A stretch of 64,000 nt of DNA from Planctomycetales bacterium ZRK34 (lineage in GTDB: Bacteria > Planctomycetota > Phycisphaerae > Phycisphaerales > Zrk34): contig CP050848.1 in the NCBI GenBank assembly GCA_014873095.1, positions 1 to 64,000 on the forward strand. The letters run 5' to 3'. Of the stretch, positions 20,863 to 29,423 are shown piece by piece. Positions within the stretch are counted from its first letter, which is position 1; each line of letters opens with the position of its first letter. Position numbers and translations under genes: made by a program. The notes below the pieces were generated by a model that ran no database searches, had not been told where the DNA came from, and saw nothing but the letters and a program-made list of their open reading frames with translations.

Positions 20863-21687
20863 ATGATCAACATGACCGATGTGATGCGAAAGGTGCTGCT
20901 GGCGATCTGTCTGCTGGCGGCGGCCGCGCCGGCTCAATCCACTTCCAATGATGCCCTGCGTGACGAACTGGCCAAGCAGGTGCATGAAAAGCTCGAAGCC
21001 CTCGCGGCGATGCGGGCCGAGCGGCGGCGGGCTCAGCAGCTTCACGATGAGCAGGTGGCGGAACTGGATCGTCAGATCACCCGCCTCGATGCCGACATGC
21101 AGCAGGCTGCCGAGTCGCTGGAGCGTGAACAGGCGGCGCAGACCGAGCAGCAGAATCGACTCGAATTCGCCAGTCGGCGTGTCGAGTCCGCACGGCAGTG
21201 GGTGCAGCAGTTCAACACGCTCGCCGAGCCGCTGATGCGTCACGTGGCTGATCGCATTCAGCACGGCATTGCTTACGATCGACAGGCTCGCCTCGGTCCC
21301 GTTCAGCAAGCTGTCGATGAACTTGCCGATGCGTCCGCTTCACCCCGACAGGCGTCGACCATCACCACCGCCCTGCAGCGCGTCGCCGACGACCTGATCG
21401 CCGCACAGCGGATCGAACTGGCCAACCAGGCCATCATGCTCGACAACCCGACGCGCCGCGTCGACGTGTGGCGCCTGCGGCTCGGTCTCGCCGGCGAACT
21501 GTTCATCAGTGAAGACGGACAGATGCGCGGCCTCGGGTCCGGCCGAATCTGGCGCACCAGTCTGTCGCCCGCCACGGCCGAGCAGATCGACGATGTATTC
21601 AGCATCGTGCAGGAAAAACAGCCGCCGCAGTTGATCGGCGTTCCGCTTGAACCGTCGCCTGCAACCCGCGGGGGGCGCCAGCCATGA
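20863..21687 (+). CDS. DUF3450-like periplasmic coiled-coil protein of the TonB cluster
   Basis: 274 residues. An N-terminal signal peptide (VLLAICLLAAAAPAQS) is followed by a long coiled coil at about 30-125. The C-terminal part (RRVDVWRLRLGLAGELFI...GSGRIWRTSL) matches the pattern of DUF3450 proteins, which head TonB2-type operons in Vibrio and Shewanella. Assignment rests on this pattern and on gene order, since overall similarity is weak. The next gene starts within its stop codon (ATGA at 21684-21687). It probably acts in the periplasm together with the TtpC-like ExbB that follows. Confidence 0.75.
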   Translation: MINMTDVMRKVLLAICLLAAAAPAQSTSNDALRDELAKQVHEKLEALAAMRAERRRAQQLHDEQVAELDRQITRLDADMQQAAESLEREQAAQTEQQNRLEFASRRVESARQWVQQFNTLAEPLMRHVADRIQHGIAYDRQARLGPVQQAVDELADASASPRQASTITTALQRVADDLIAAQRIELANQAIMLDNPTRRVDVWRLRLGLAGELFISEDGQMRGLGSGRIWRTSLSPATAEQIDDVFSIVQEKQPPQLIGVPLEPSPATRGGRQP

Positions 21688-23192
21688 TCGCCCGCCCTGC
21701 ATACAAGTTGCTGCAGTACGCTGTCGTCGCATGTCTGTCGCTGAACGCGCCGGCATTTGCACAGTCGGATAAGACCGCGCCCACCATCGAATCGCTCCGT
21801 CAGCAGGTTGCTGAACTGGATCGTGAACTGACCGCTGAGCGTGAGTTGTCGCAGAAGCTGACCGCGGCGCATGAACACGAAATCAAAACACTGCGACAGC
21901 GCCGCGCCGATCAGGCCGCGAAGGCGCTGCAGACGCAGATCAAACTCGAGCAGACCCGCGCCGCCGTCGCCGACCTGCTGCCGCAGATCAACACGCTCGA
22001 TCAGCAGGCCGACACGCTGACGCACACCGCCGATGAACTCCGCGCCTCACTTGCCGCCGTCGCCGAGCGCGTCCGCATCAGCCTCGAAGAATTGCCCGCC
22101 ACCGAAGACATGACCGCCGCCCTCGCCCGCGCGGTCGACACGCTGCGCGACCCCGAGGCGCTCACCTCGAAAACTGCCGCAGACGCCATCAAAGTCATTA
22201 CCGAGCAGCTTGATCTCGCACACGATCGCGCCACGCGCATCGCTGTCCGCAAAGTCGCGGTCTTCACCGCAGACGGCATCCAGCGCCCCGTGCGTCTGCT
22301 GTCGATTGGTCACGTGCGATTTGCTTACATCACCGATGAAGGCGATCGCGTCGGACTCGCCCTCGCCTCGCCGACCGACGCCAGCGGATATCGCTGGACC
22401 GAGTCGATCCCCGCGGCAGCCGCTGAGCAGGTGCGCCATGCCGTCGAAGCGGTCGAAGCCGGTCAGACCGACACGCTGTTGATGCCGATGGACCCGACCG
22501 GTCGCCTCGCCCCCGACACGCTGAATCAACACGTCACCTTGCAGCAGCGCTTCGTCGCCGGCGGGCCGGTGATGATTCCGATCGCCATCGTCGCAGCCCT
22601 TGCGTTGCTGTTGATCCTCGAACGCGTGATGGTGCTGTACGGCCTGAACCGTGGCAGCGGCATGCTTGCTCGACGTGTCGCCAACGAGTGCCACGCCATG
22701 CAGTACGACCAGGCGTCGACACGCTGCCAGCGCAGCGGCGGGGCTGTGGGGCGCGTGCTCGGGGCCTGCCTGCTGCGGCGCGATCGCGGGCAACGCGCCA
22801 TGGAAGACAGCATTCAGGAACAACTGCTCCAGGAACTGCCGCGCCTCGGTCGATTCATGGGCGGCATCGCCATCCTCGCCGCCGTCGCCCCCCTGCTCGG
22901 CCTGCTCGGTACCGTCACCGGCATCATTCAAACCTTCGGCGTCATCCGCGCGTTCGGCAATGCCAACCCGTCGCTCATGGCCGGCGGCATCTCCGAGGCC
23001 CTGATCACCACCGCCGCGGGTCTGATCATCGCCATCCCCATCCTCATCGCCCACAGCCTGCTCCGCGGCCGCGCCGATCGCATCATCGCCGATGCCGAAC
23101 GACACGCCGCTTCGCTGTTGACCCTGCTCGCGCATGATCAGCCGCAAGACAATTCCGCCGCCGCCGCTTCGCAGGAGACACCCGATGAGTAA
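21684..23192 (+). CDS. TtpC-like MotA/TolQ/ExbB proton channel protein with periplasmic coiled coil
   Basis: 502 residues. A signal peptide (YAVVACLSLNAPAFAQS) is followed by a coiled coil (about 30-140), a small globular region to about 270 and a C-terminal ExbB/TolQ domain. That domain has three membrane helices: VMIPIAIVAALALLLILERVMV, then GRFMGGIAILAAVAPLLGLLGT with a conserved GLLGTVTG turn, then ALITTAAGLIIAIPILIAHSLL. This architecture is that of TtpC in TonB2 systems, where an extended ExbB homologue works beside a short ExbB. It overlaps the DUF3450-like gene upstream and the ExbB gene downstream, so the subunits are probably coupled in translation. Confidence 0.9.
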   Translation: MIARPAYKLLQYAVVACLSLNAPAFAQSDKTAPTIESLRQQVAELDRELTAERELSQKLTAAHEHEIKTLRQRRADQAAKALQTQIKLEQTRAAVADLLPQINTLDQQADTLTHTADELRASLAAVAERVRISLEELPATEDMTAALARAVDTLRDPEALTSKTAADAIKVITEQLDLAHDRATRIAVRKVAVFTADGIQRPVRLLSIGHVRFAYITDEGDRVGLALASPTDASGYRWTESIPAAAAEQVRHAVEAVEAGQTDTLLMPMDPTGRLAPDTLNQHVTLQQRFVAGGPVMIPIAIVAALALLLILERVMVLYGLNRGSGMLARRVANECHAMQYDQASTRCQRSGGAVGRVLGACLLRRDRGQRAMEDSIQEQLLQELPRLGRFMGGIAILAAVAPLLGLLGTVTGIIQTFGVIRAFGNANPSLMAGGISEALITTAAGLIIAIPILIAHSLLRGRADRIIADAERHAASLLTLLAHDQPQDNSAAAASQETPDE

Positions 23193-23808
23193 CGCCCTGC
23201 GATCGTTGATGGCCGACGGCGGGTGGGTGTTGATCGCGATCCTCATCGTGTCAATGTTCGCGTGGACCGTCATCGTCTGGGAATGGCTCCGCCTGCGTGA
23301 TCAGCAGCGCGGCGGGTGGGCCTGGATTCAGCGGGCCATCGACGACATCGCCCATGATCGGCCATTCCGCGAAGATGAAGCCGCCGATGCCGACCCATCG
23401 ATGATGCCGCTGGTCGGGCAGCTCGTGCGTGCCGGATTGCGTCGCCGGTCGCATGATCGCGCATCGTTTGAAGCGCAGATCATGCCGCTGCTGCGATCGC
23501 AGGCCGTGATGCTTCAGCGACCGCTGCATCTGATCGCTGTGCTGGCGGCGACGATGCCCCTGCTCGGGTTGCTCGGCACCGTACTGGGCATGATGCACAC
23601 CTTCGATGCGCTGACCAACCGGGGCCTCGGCCGCGTCGACGCACTGGCCGAAGGCATCTCGCAGGCGCTGATCACCACGCAGGCCGGGTTGATCGTCGCC
23701 GTGCCCGTCGTGTTGATTCACAGCTACCTCGCCGCCCGCGTGCGCCGGCATGTCGAAACCTCCTCCGTCATGATCAAACGTATCGAAACCGTCGTCTGTC
23801 ACGATTAA
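23185..23808 (+). CDS. exbB: ExbB/TolQ family proton channel subunit
   Basis: 207 residues. ATG 23185 was chosen because an AGGAG sequence lies about nine bases upstream and the N-terminus then begins with the helix GWVLIAILIVSMFAWTVIVWE; upstream in-frame codons fall inside the preceding gene. The ExbB core is plain: PLHLIAVLAATMPLLGLLGTVLGM, then EGISQALITTQAGLIVAVPVVLIH. It overlaps the TtpC-like gene by eight bases. With ExbD it should form the proton-driven motor that powers TonB in the inner membrane. Confidence 0.93.
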   Translation: MSNALRSLMADGGWVLIAILIVSMFAWTVIVWEWLRLRDQQRGGWAWIQRAIDDIAHDRPFREDEAADADPSMMPLVGQLVRAGLRRRSHDRASFEAQIMPLLRSQAVMLQRPLHLIAVLAATMPLLGLLGTVLGMMHTFDALTNRGLGRVDALAEGISQALITTQAGLIVAVPVVLIHSYLAARVRRHVETSSVMIKRIETVVCHD

Positions 23809-23826
23809 CGCTTCGGGTTGACCGTC

Positions 23827-24240
23827 ATGTTCACCTCCACGCAGAATCGCAACGCCCGTCAGGTCTCGGCCGTGGTCGACATCGCGCCGCTGATCGACAT
23901 CGTGTTCATTCTGCTGATCTTCTTCCTGGTCACGACCACGTTCGTGCGCGACACCGGCGTTCGCGTCGAGCGCCCCCAGGCCACGACCTCCAGCGCCATG
24001 CAGCCCCAGGCGATGCGCATCGCCATCGCCGCCGGCGGAGCCGTCTACACCGCCGGCCAGTCCATCACACTCCAACAGCTCGATCAGCGCGTCCGTCGGT
24101 TCATCGCCGTCGAGCCCAACGCTGCCGTCATCGTCATCCCCGATCAGTCCGTCACCGCCGGCCGGCTGATTCAGGTGATGGACGTCGCACGTCAGGCCGG
24201 GGCGCTCGATGTCGCCGTCGCCACCAAACGTCCCTCGTAA
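23827..24240 (+). CDS. exbD: ExbD/TolR family biopolymer transport protein
   Basis: 137 residues from ATG 23827; a TTG three codons upstream is possible. One membrane helix (DIVFILLIFFLVTTTFV) carries the essential aspartate of the family in PLIDIVFI. The periplasmic domain ends with the usual GRLIQVMDVARQAGALDVAVAT segment. It acts as the motor subunit with ExbB. The gene follows exbB after 18 bases and precedes tonB by 19 bases. Confidence 0.93.
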   Translation: MFTSTQNRNARQVSAVVDIAPLIDIVFILLIFFLVTTTFVRDTGVRVERPQATTSSAMQPQAMRIAIAAGGAVYTAGQSITLQQLDQRVRRFIAVEPNAAVIVIPDQSVTAGRLIQVMDVARQAGALDVAVATKRPS

Positions 24241-24259
24241 TCATCCAGCGCATCCCTCG

Positions 24260-24991
24260 ATGAACACCGCGAATCTCAACATCGACCCACGCCCCGCCAC
24301 GTCGCGATCGCTGCGCCGCGCCGGGGCGTCGATCGGCATCGCGGTGATCATTCACATCATCATCGTGTGGGGTCTGCTGGCGTTGAATACCCGCCCCGTG
24401 CCCGACCGCATGCCCGAACTACCGGTGCGCACAATCCTGCTCGCCGCCGACCGCGCCCCGACGCCGGCCCAGCCAAAACCGGAACCCGAGCAACCCGACC
24501 CGCCGCGCGAGCCGCTGACGATCAACCTCGACGCCCCGCCGCCGCCGGCGCTCGAGCCGATCGATGTGGCCCTCGATCTGCCGAGCCTCACACCGGCAAT
24601 GATTAAAATCGCCGTCAGTCCGACGCCCACACCTGCCACGCCATCCAAGCCCCAACCGCGTCGGCCCGTCCCGCCTGCTCCGGCCCCGTCACCCGCCGGC
24701 CCCATGCAGGCCGACCACGTCGACCAGCCCCCGCGCGAAATGCCCGGCAACCCCGAACCGACTTACCCGATGCGCCAGCAGCGCATGGGGATTGAGGCCT
24801 CCGTCACCGTCCGCATCCTCATCGACACGGGCGGCCGCGTCGAAGACATACAGGCCGTCGACGGACCGCAGGCATTTGCAGACGCCGTCATGTCCGCCGT
24901 GCGACGCTGGCGATTCACCCCCGCCCAGGATCGCGGTCGGCCCGTGAAAGTCTGGGGCATCAAAACATTCCGCTTCGAACTCCGCGATTAG
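24260..24991 (+). CDS. tonB: TonB family energy transducer
   Basis: 243 residues from ATG 24260. A single N-terminal membrane helix (IGIAVIIHIIIVWGLLAL, about 24-42) is followed by a proline-rich spacer (about 55-155, many Pro-Lys and Pro-Glu pairs). The C-terminal TonB domain reads NPEPTYPMRQQRMGIEASV then VMSAVRRWRFTPAQDRG. TonB spans the periplasm to deliver force to outer-membrane receptors. No TonB-dependent receptor occurs in the window, so its client is unknown. Confidence 0.92.
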   Translation: MNTANLNIDPRPATSRSLRRAGASIGIAVIIHIIIVWGLLALNTRPVPDRMPELPVRTILLAADRAPTPAQPKPEPEQPDPPREPLTINLDAPPPPALEPIDVALDLPSLTPAMIKIAVSPTPTPATPSKPQPRRPVPPAPAPSPAGPMQADHVDQPPREMPGNPEPTYPMRQQRMGIEASVTVRILIDTGGRVEDIQAVDGPQAFADAVMSAVRRWRFTPAQDRGRPVKVWGIKTFRFELRD

Positions 24992-24999
24992 AGGCTCCC

Positions 25000-26220
25000 A
25001 TGCAAGTACGCCTTCTCATCATGACGATCGTGCTCACTGGCAGCGTCTTCACGACCGGGTTCGCCGCCGACGTTCTGGTGACGCCATCCGCCGATTCGCC
25101 CGACGTCGCCAATGCCCTGCAGCAGGTTCAACAGGCTCAGCAGACCGGCAACCACGCCCGCGCCATCGAGCTGCTTGCGCCACTGCATCAGGCGCATCCG
25201 AATCAACCGGATGTGCCCCGACTGATGGCCCACAGCTACCTCGCTCAGCAGCAGTACGACAATGCTCGCGCCGCCGCCGTCGATGCGATCGCCCACGGTC
25301 GCCTGACCGTCGATCTTCTGGCCATCCTCATGCAGGTCGATCGCCAGCGTGGTGACCAAACCGCTCAATTGAATGACGTCGCCCTGCTGACCGTCCTCGA
25401 TGTCGACAACGCCACGTGGCGTCAACTTTACGGTCAACTGCTGAACTCAAGCGGACAACCCGCCGCCGCCGAAGCAGTCTTTCGCCGGCTCACCGAGACA
25501 TCGCCTGCCGACACCCGCCTGTGGACCCAACGCGCCAACGCCCTGCTGACGCTTGAACAGTACAGTGATGCCGCTACGGCTTATGAAACCGCCTGGAGAC
25601 TCGGCGATCACTCGCCGATGATCGCCACCGTCCTCGCCGGTCTCTACCAGCGGCTCAACGACACGCAGGCCGCGTTGAACTGGTTGGACCGTGCGATGAC
25701 CGCCCAGTCGCCACCCGATCCGAAGCTGCGCCTTCAGCAGGCGCAATGGCTGTACACCATCGGTGAGCCCGACGCCGCCGCAACCTCTGCCGCCCTGGTT
25801 CTGACCGCGGGCGACAAACCACTCATCGCCAGGGCCCATCGTCTGCTGGGCCGCCTGGCGATGGATCAAAAACGCATAGACGAGGCCCTCGATCATTGGC
25901 ATAAGGCCCTCGACGCCGGCTCTACCGACCGCGCCATGCTGCTGGCGATGGGCAAACTGCACGACAGCCGCAACGAGTTCGACCTGGCCCACCGCTGCCT
26001 GTCTCGCTACATCGACACCGGCCCGGCCGATCGCGAAGCCCTGCTCCTGCACGCCCGCGCCGCCATGCACACCGACCACTCAAACAACCCCGCCCGCATC
26101 GCCGAAGCCCTGCAAATCTACGTCGAACGCTTCGGCCTCGACGACGACGCCCGCACCCTCCTGCACACCGCCTTGACCCTCAGCCGCCAATCTCCCGCCT
26201 CGCCTCACACAACAAACTGA
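25000..26220 (+). CDS. TPR-repeat periplasmic protein of the TonB cluster
   Basis: 406 residues with a signal peptide (LLIMTIVLTGSVFTTGFA). Tetratricopeptide-like helix pairs fill the rest, for example NHARAIELLAPLHQAHP, AAAEAVFRRLTETSPADTRLW, and KRIDEALDHWHKALDAGSTD. TonB2-type operons in gammaproteobacteria also end in a TPR protein, which supports reading this gene as part of the same system. It starts eight bases after tonB, with an AGAGG sequence close to the start. It likely acts as a periplasmic scaffold. Confidence 0.82.
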   Translation: MQVRLLIMTIVLTGSVFTTGFAADVLVTPSADSPDVANALQQVQQAQQTGNHARAIELLAPLHQAHPNQPDVPRLMAHSYLAQQQYDNARAAAVDAIAHGRLTVDLLAILMQVDRQRGDQTAQLNDVALLTVLDVDNATWRQLYGQLLNSSGQPAAAEAVFRRLTETSPADTRLWTQRANALLTLEQYSDAATAYETAWRLGDHSPMIATVLAGLYQRLNDTQAALNWLDRAMTAQSPPDPKLRLQQAQWLYTIGEPDAAATSAALVLTAGDKPLIARAHRLLGRLAMDQKRIDEALDHWHKALDAGSTDRAMLLAMGKLHDSRNEFDLAHRCLSRYIDTGPADREALLLHARAAMHTDHSNNPARIAEALQIYVERFGLDDDARTLLHTALTLSRQSPASPHTTN

Positions 26221-26347
26221 ATCCCCTCGCCGCCGTCCGACCGTCCGCCCGATCTGTTTTAGCCCCCCATCCACCCAGATCACCCTCGTCGTTCTCACAT
26301 TCCCTCACCCTGCCCGAGCATTCGCACCAAGCTAAACACGCATCAAC

Positions 26348-26403
26348 AAAAGATCACATATATGATATATTTAAAATGTCATATATCATATATGTGATCT
26401 TTT
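26348..26403. terminator. Perfect 23-bp AT-rich inverted repeat, possible bidirectional terminator
   Basis: The arms 26348-26370 and 26381-26403 are perfect reverse complements, beginning AAAAGATCACATATATG, around a ten-base loop TTAAAATGTC. Each strand ends the stem with a TTTT run. The position between two converging genes fits a bidirectional intrinsic terminator, but the stem is far richer in AT than a usual terminator; a protein-binding site or insertion scar is possible. Confidence 0.5.
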
Positions 26404-26467
26404 ATTCTGCCACGCGGGATCATGGTGTGATCACAGCAGATTGTGTCGACGATCGTGGTGTACCTAT

Positions 26468-26489
26468 ACCTCGGCGTGTGCGCCGAGGT
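26468..26489 (+). repeat. GC-rich hairpin beside tandem repeat
   Basis: ACCTCGGCG and CGCCGAGGT form a perfect 9-bp stem with the loop TGTG, immediately before the GGGTGC tandem array. It might be part of the terminator of the minus-strand gene ending at 26578, but no T-run follows. Confidence 0.6.
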
Positions 26490-26531
26490 GGGTGCGGGTG
26501 CGGGTGCGGGTGCGGGTGCGGGTGCGGGTGC
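26490..26531 (+). repeat. Seven tandem GGGTGC hexamers
   Basis: Seven exact, uninterrupted copies, followed by GGGG. The plus strand therefore has eight runs of at least three G with three-base spacers, a pattern compatible with G-quadruplex formation. It is also a likely site of slippage and copy-number change. Six-base units would preserve frame, but no gene is supported here. Confidence 0.9.
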
Positions 26532-26577
26532 GGGGTGATCGTATACCTGTCAGATGCAGGCGCGTGGCTCGGTGCGG

Positions 26578-26982
26578 TTAGGGCGCCTGCCACTTGATCG
26601 ACTGGTCGTCGCCCCACACGACGGTGGAGCCGTATCCATCGCGGTCGCCGACCAGCAGCAGGCCGGTCTTGAATTCACCTTGTTTTGAAAGTTGAATCGA
26701 CCCGCCCCACTTGCCGGAAAAACACGATGCGATCGTCTTGTTGTCTTCGATGAGCTGCCACACGCCCTTACCCGACTGCTTGTCGGAACCGACCATGAAC
26801 ACGATCTCGTTGCGGTCGTTGTAGATCAGCAGTTTGCGTGCGCGCACCGTCGAAAGCACGCCGCCGACGTTCTGCCCCATCAGCAGCGTTCCGACAAACA
26901 TCAGTCCGATCGCCATGATGAGCAAGCGCTGTCGGCGCACGCTGCGCTGGAGCTTCGCGATCTGATGCGAGACTTCGTCCAT
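26578..26982 (-). CDS. Hypothetical single-pass membrane protein
   Basis: 134 residues, family not recognised. Residues 1-20 are charged and likely helical (HQIAKLQRSVRRQR). A membrane helix follows at about 20-38 (LLIMAIGLMFVGTLLMGQNV). The rest is a beta-rich domain with repeated short strands (KLLIYNDRNEIVFMVGSDKQ, GGSIQLSKQGEFKTGLLLVG, STVVWGDDQSIKW). The topology suggests a membrane-anchored domain outside the cytoplasm. It starts 22 bases downstream of the RNase D stop, so it is probably co-transcribed with it. Confidence 0.65.
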   Translation of the reverse strand: MDEVSHQIAKLQRSVRRQRLLIMAIGLMFVGTLLMGQNVGGVLSTVRARKLLIYNDRNEIVFMVGSDKQSGKGVWQLIEDNKTIASCFSGKWGGSIQLSKQGEFKTGLLLVGDRDGYGSTVVWGDDQSIKWQAP

Positions 26983-27004
26983 GATCGTTTCCTTGTGATG
27001 CCGT

Positions 27005-28324
27005 TTATTCGGATGAACTTTCGGGCTGCTGCAGCGCCAGGTCGCCGTCCGACCAACACAACGTGACCGACGCCCGGCCCTTGAGAAACTGCACGATGAA
27101 ATCGCCCAGCAATTCGGCGCGCCACGACGAAGCCAGCCTCACTTCCGGCAGCTTGCCGTGCTTGGTCACTGAAAAATACGTCTTGCTGATCTCCGTGCGG
27201 CTGGTCACCAGCGAAGGATCGACCCGCCGGGCGGCGCAATAGCTCTGCACCGCCGCCCACAAGGCATCGACGCGTCCCTTGTCGGCCAATGACTCATCCG
27301 GCTGATCGTTGCGGGGCCACGTGTCGCGATCGCTCGCCGCGGCCCGCTGGACCGCATCCAGCAACCGCTGCCCATACTCCGCTGCCACCGGCCGGGGCAT
27401 GCCACGCAAATCCGCCAGCGCCTCGCGTGTCTTCGGCGGGCGCCGCGCGATCTCCACCAACACCTCGTCGGCCAGAAACGACCGCGGCGGCAGGTCATGC
27501 TCCCGCGCCCCGGCGTCGCGTTCGATCAGCAATTCCATCAGCACACGCTTACGCTTGGGCGGCAGCGATCGCCCGCTGCGCACGCGGCCCAACTGGCGCA
27601 GCGGATCAAATCCGTACGCCGACTTGTCGCACAGCGTGTCGCATTCGGCCATCGCCCACTGCGTATGCCCCAGCGCCTCTAGCTGCTGATCCATCGCCTG
27701 CACCAGCGCCGGCAGGTAACGCACATCATCGCCGGCGTAGCGCAGGTGTCCCTTGGAGAGCGGGCGCTCATCCCAGCTTGTGAATGTCAACGACTTGCCG
27801 AGCCGAACGCCCAGCAGGTGCTCGACGAGTTTGCTCAGCGCCGCCGGGTATGGCAGGCCGAGAAACCCGGCCGCCACCTGCGTGTCCAGAACATTGGCCG
27901 GACTCTTACCCAGGTGACGGACGACCGGTTCGAGATCCTGCCCGCCGGCATGCACAAGCACGCGCACCGAAGGATCAGCAATCAACTGCCAAAGCGGATC
28001 AAAGTCCAAACCACACAGGCCATCGACCACCGCGACGCGCTGCGGCGTGGCGATCTGAATCAGGCAGAGCTTGGGGTAGTAGCTGAGTTCGCCGATGAAC
28101 TCGGTGTCGTAGGCGAAGCACCCGACCTGGCGGGCGTGTTCCAGCAATGCCAGAAAATCATCCTGCGACTGAATCCACTCAGGCTCGCCGCCGGGGATCA
28201 ACGGATGGTCGGGAATGTTCAGCGGCCCGTCGGCGGCGGTGGAGGCGGCATGGTGATGCTGGCGACGACGGTTGGATCGACGGTGGCCCCGCGCGTTGGA
28301 AGATGAAGAATTCGCGGGGCTCAT
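27005..28324 (-). CDS. rnd: Ribonuclease D
   Basis: 439 residues. The N-terminal 35 residues are basic and low in complexity. The DEDD 3'-5' exonuclease core follows: FAYDTEFIGE (first Asp and Glu), VLVHAGGQDLEPV, and YAGDDVRYLPAL with the DDxxY-type third motif. An HRDC domain (RSFLADEVLVEIARRPPKTREAL) comes next, followed by a second HRDC-like segment. RNase D trims the 3' ends of tRNA precursors and other small RNAs. The start directly abuts the stop of the 95-residue gene upstream (TAAATG), indicating coupled translation. Confidence 0.92.
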   Translation of the reverse strand: MSPANSSSSNARGHRRSNRRRQHHHAASTAADGPLNIPDHPLIPGGEPEWIQSQDDFLALLEHARQVGCFAYDTEFIGELSYYPKLCLIQIATPQRVAVVDGLCGLDFDPLWQLIADPSVRVLVHAGGQDLEPVVRHLGKSPANVLDTQVAAGFLGLPYPAALSKLVEHLLGVRLGKSLTFTSWDERPLSKGHLRYAGDDVRYLPALVQAMDQQLEALGHTQWAMAECDTLCDKSAYGFDPLRQLGRVRSGRSLPPKRKRVLMELLIERDAGAREHDLPPRSFLADEVLVEIARRPPKTREALADLRGMPRPVAAEYGQRLLDAVQRAAASDRDTWPRNDQPDESLADKGRVDALWAAVQSYCAARRVDPSLVTSRTEISKTYFSVTKHGKLPEVRLASSWRAELLGDFIVQFLKGRASVTLCWSDGDLALQQPESSSE

Positions 28325-28612
28325 TTAGTCCATCTGCTCGAGCAGGTCGTTAAGCATGTTTTCCTTGAGGCCGGCGAAATGGTCGAACAATTCACGGCGG
28401 CGGTCGAGGTCTTCGGTGTAGGCCTGGATCACAGCGGTGGCCAGGGCATTGGATTTGGCGTTGACGGCGGCAAGAATTTCCACCATGGCCCGGGGATTGT
28501 CCCCACGCTCAAACGCAGGCGAGGGCATGGCGTCGATGCCGACCGCTTCCTGCTCCAGGTCATACATACATCGGACCGTCAGACTGATTTCATCATGCTG
28601 CATAGTGGTCAT
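28325..28612 (-). CDS. Small hypothetical protein upstream of RNase D
   Basis: 95 residues, acidic and mostly helical, no recognised domain. Features are PRAMVEILAAVNAKSNALAT and a C-terminal helix RRRELFDHFAGLKENMLNDL. There is no signal peptide or membrane segment. A second ATG three codons in is an alternative start. Its stop codon abuts the RNase D start with no spacing, so it is almost certainly translated in the same operon, which supports it being a real gene. Confidence 0.7.
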   Translation of the reverse strand: MTTMQHDEISLTVRCMYDLEQEAVGIDAMPSPAFERGDNPRAMVEILAAVNAKSNALATAVIQAYTEDLDRRRELFDHFAGLKENMLNDLLEQMD

Positions 28613-28867
28613 CTCTTGCCCATCTTGTATCTGCCATCATGAAGTTTAACACAATTGTAGACATTGTGACACATCGAGAGTTGTTGTGTATACGTAATTT
28701 AACGTAGTTACTACAAAAAATGTGCCGGTCGACTATTGCATGATCCGGGCCTGCTGGTAAACTTAACCGGGAGCGTGGTGCACCTTGGGGGTATTTTCGC
28801 TCGACAATTGAATTGTTGACGGGATTGAAAGAGGAAGTCTGCCGTTTCGCGATGAGGAGTGGCCTAC

Positions 28868-29323
28868 GTGTCGACCATGTTCAAGATTTTTATTGGCAAT
28901 GTGAATTTCAAGACGACCGAAGATCAGCTACGGAAAGTCTTTGAACCTCACATGACGATCGAAGATCTGGTCATCGCGCGCGATCCGGAGACTGGCCAAT
29001 CCAAAGGCTATGGCTTCGTGATGACCCGCGATGAGCAGCAGGGTCGCGAGGCGATGGAGAAAATCGGCAAATTCTTCATGGATAATCGCCTGGTTTACCT
29101 GCGCGAGGCCGGCGGTAAAAACCGCCCGCGTCGCAAGCCCAAGCGGCGCCCGAGCAATCGCCCGCAGAACAGCCGGCGCCGGCCCTATCCTCGCTCCGGC
29201 GGCAGCGGCCCCCGGCACGACCTGAATCCGACGATCATCAAGCCCAACGTCACCGGCTATACACGCGACTCGGACAACACTTCCAATACCGAAGCCAACC
29301 GCCCCCAGGGCGATTCTCGCTGA
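28868..29323 (+). CDS. RRM-type RNA-binding protein
   Basis: 151 residues. The start was set at GTG 28868 because GAGGAG (28854-28859) lies eight bases upstream; the ATG at 28877 would be 17 bases away. The RRM occupies about 3-80: RNP2 is KIFIGNV and the RNP1-like segment is KGYGFVMT, with MDNRLVYLREA ending the fold. The remaining tail is basic and disordered (PRRKPKRRPSNRPQNSRRR). Short bacterial RRM proteins of this kind occur in planctomycetes and cyanobacteria and bind RNA in the cytoplasm. An intrinsic terminator follows at 29346-29374. The 255-base upstream gap is AT-rich, with a TACGT/ACGTA inverted repeat at 28691-28706. Confidence 0.9.
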   Translation: MSTMFKIFIGNVNFKTTEDQLRKVFEPHMTIEDLVIARDPETGQSKGYGFVMTRDEQQGREAMEKIGKFFMDNRLVYLREAGGKNRPRRKPKRRPSNRPQNSRRRPYPRSGGSGPRHDLNPTIIKPNVTGYTRDSDNTSNTEANRPQGDSR

Positions 29324-29345
29324 TCAACACATCGATTACGACACC

Positions 29346-29374
29346 AAACCGCGGATGATACGCCGCGGTTTTTT
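29346..29374 (+). terminator. Intrinsic terminator after the RRM gene
   Basis: AAACCGCGG and CCGCGGTTT form a 9-bp stem with an eight-base loop, and the T-run continues to 29374. It starts 23 bases after the RRM stop codon. Confidence 0.85.
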
Positions 29375-29423
29375 CATGCGCCGATGAACCCATCGAAGGA
29401 TCGCTCAGCGGCAATATGAGCGC

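Larger units (their letters stand above)
26221..26577. other. Convergent intergenic region rich in repeats
   Basis: 357 bases between the convergent TPR and 26578-26982 genes, without a supported gene. The region contains, in order, an AT-rich perfect inverted repeat (26348-26403), a GC hairpin (26468-26489) and seven GGGTGC units (26490-26531). Base composition swings from strongly AT to strongly GC within 130 bases, unlike the flanking coding DNA. Confidence 0.8.

Noticed and set aside
26490..26531. Tandem hexamers considered as a CRISPR array
   Set aside because: Units are six bases with no spacers and no cas genes nearby; it is a simple tandem repeat.
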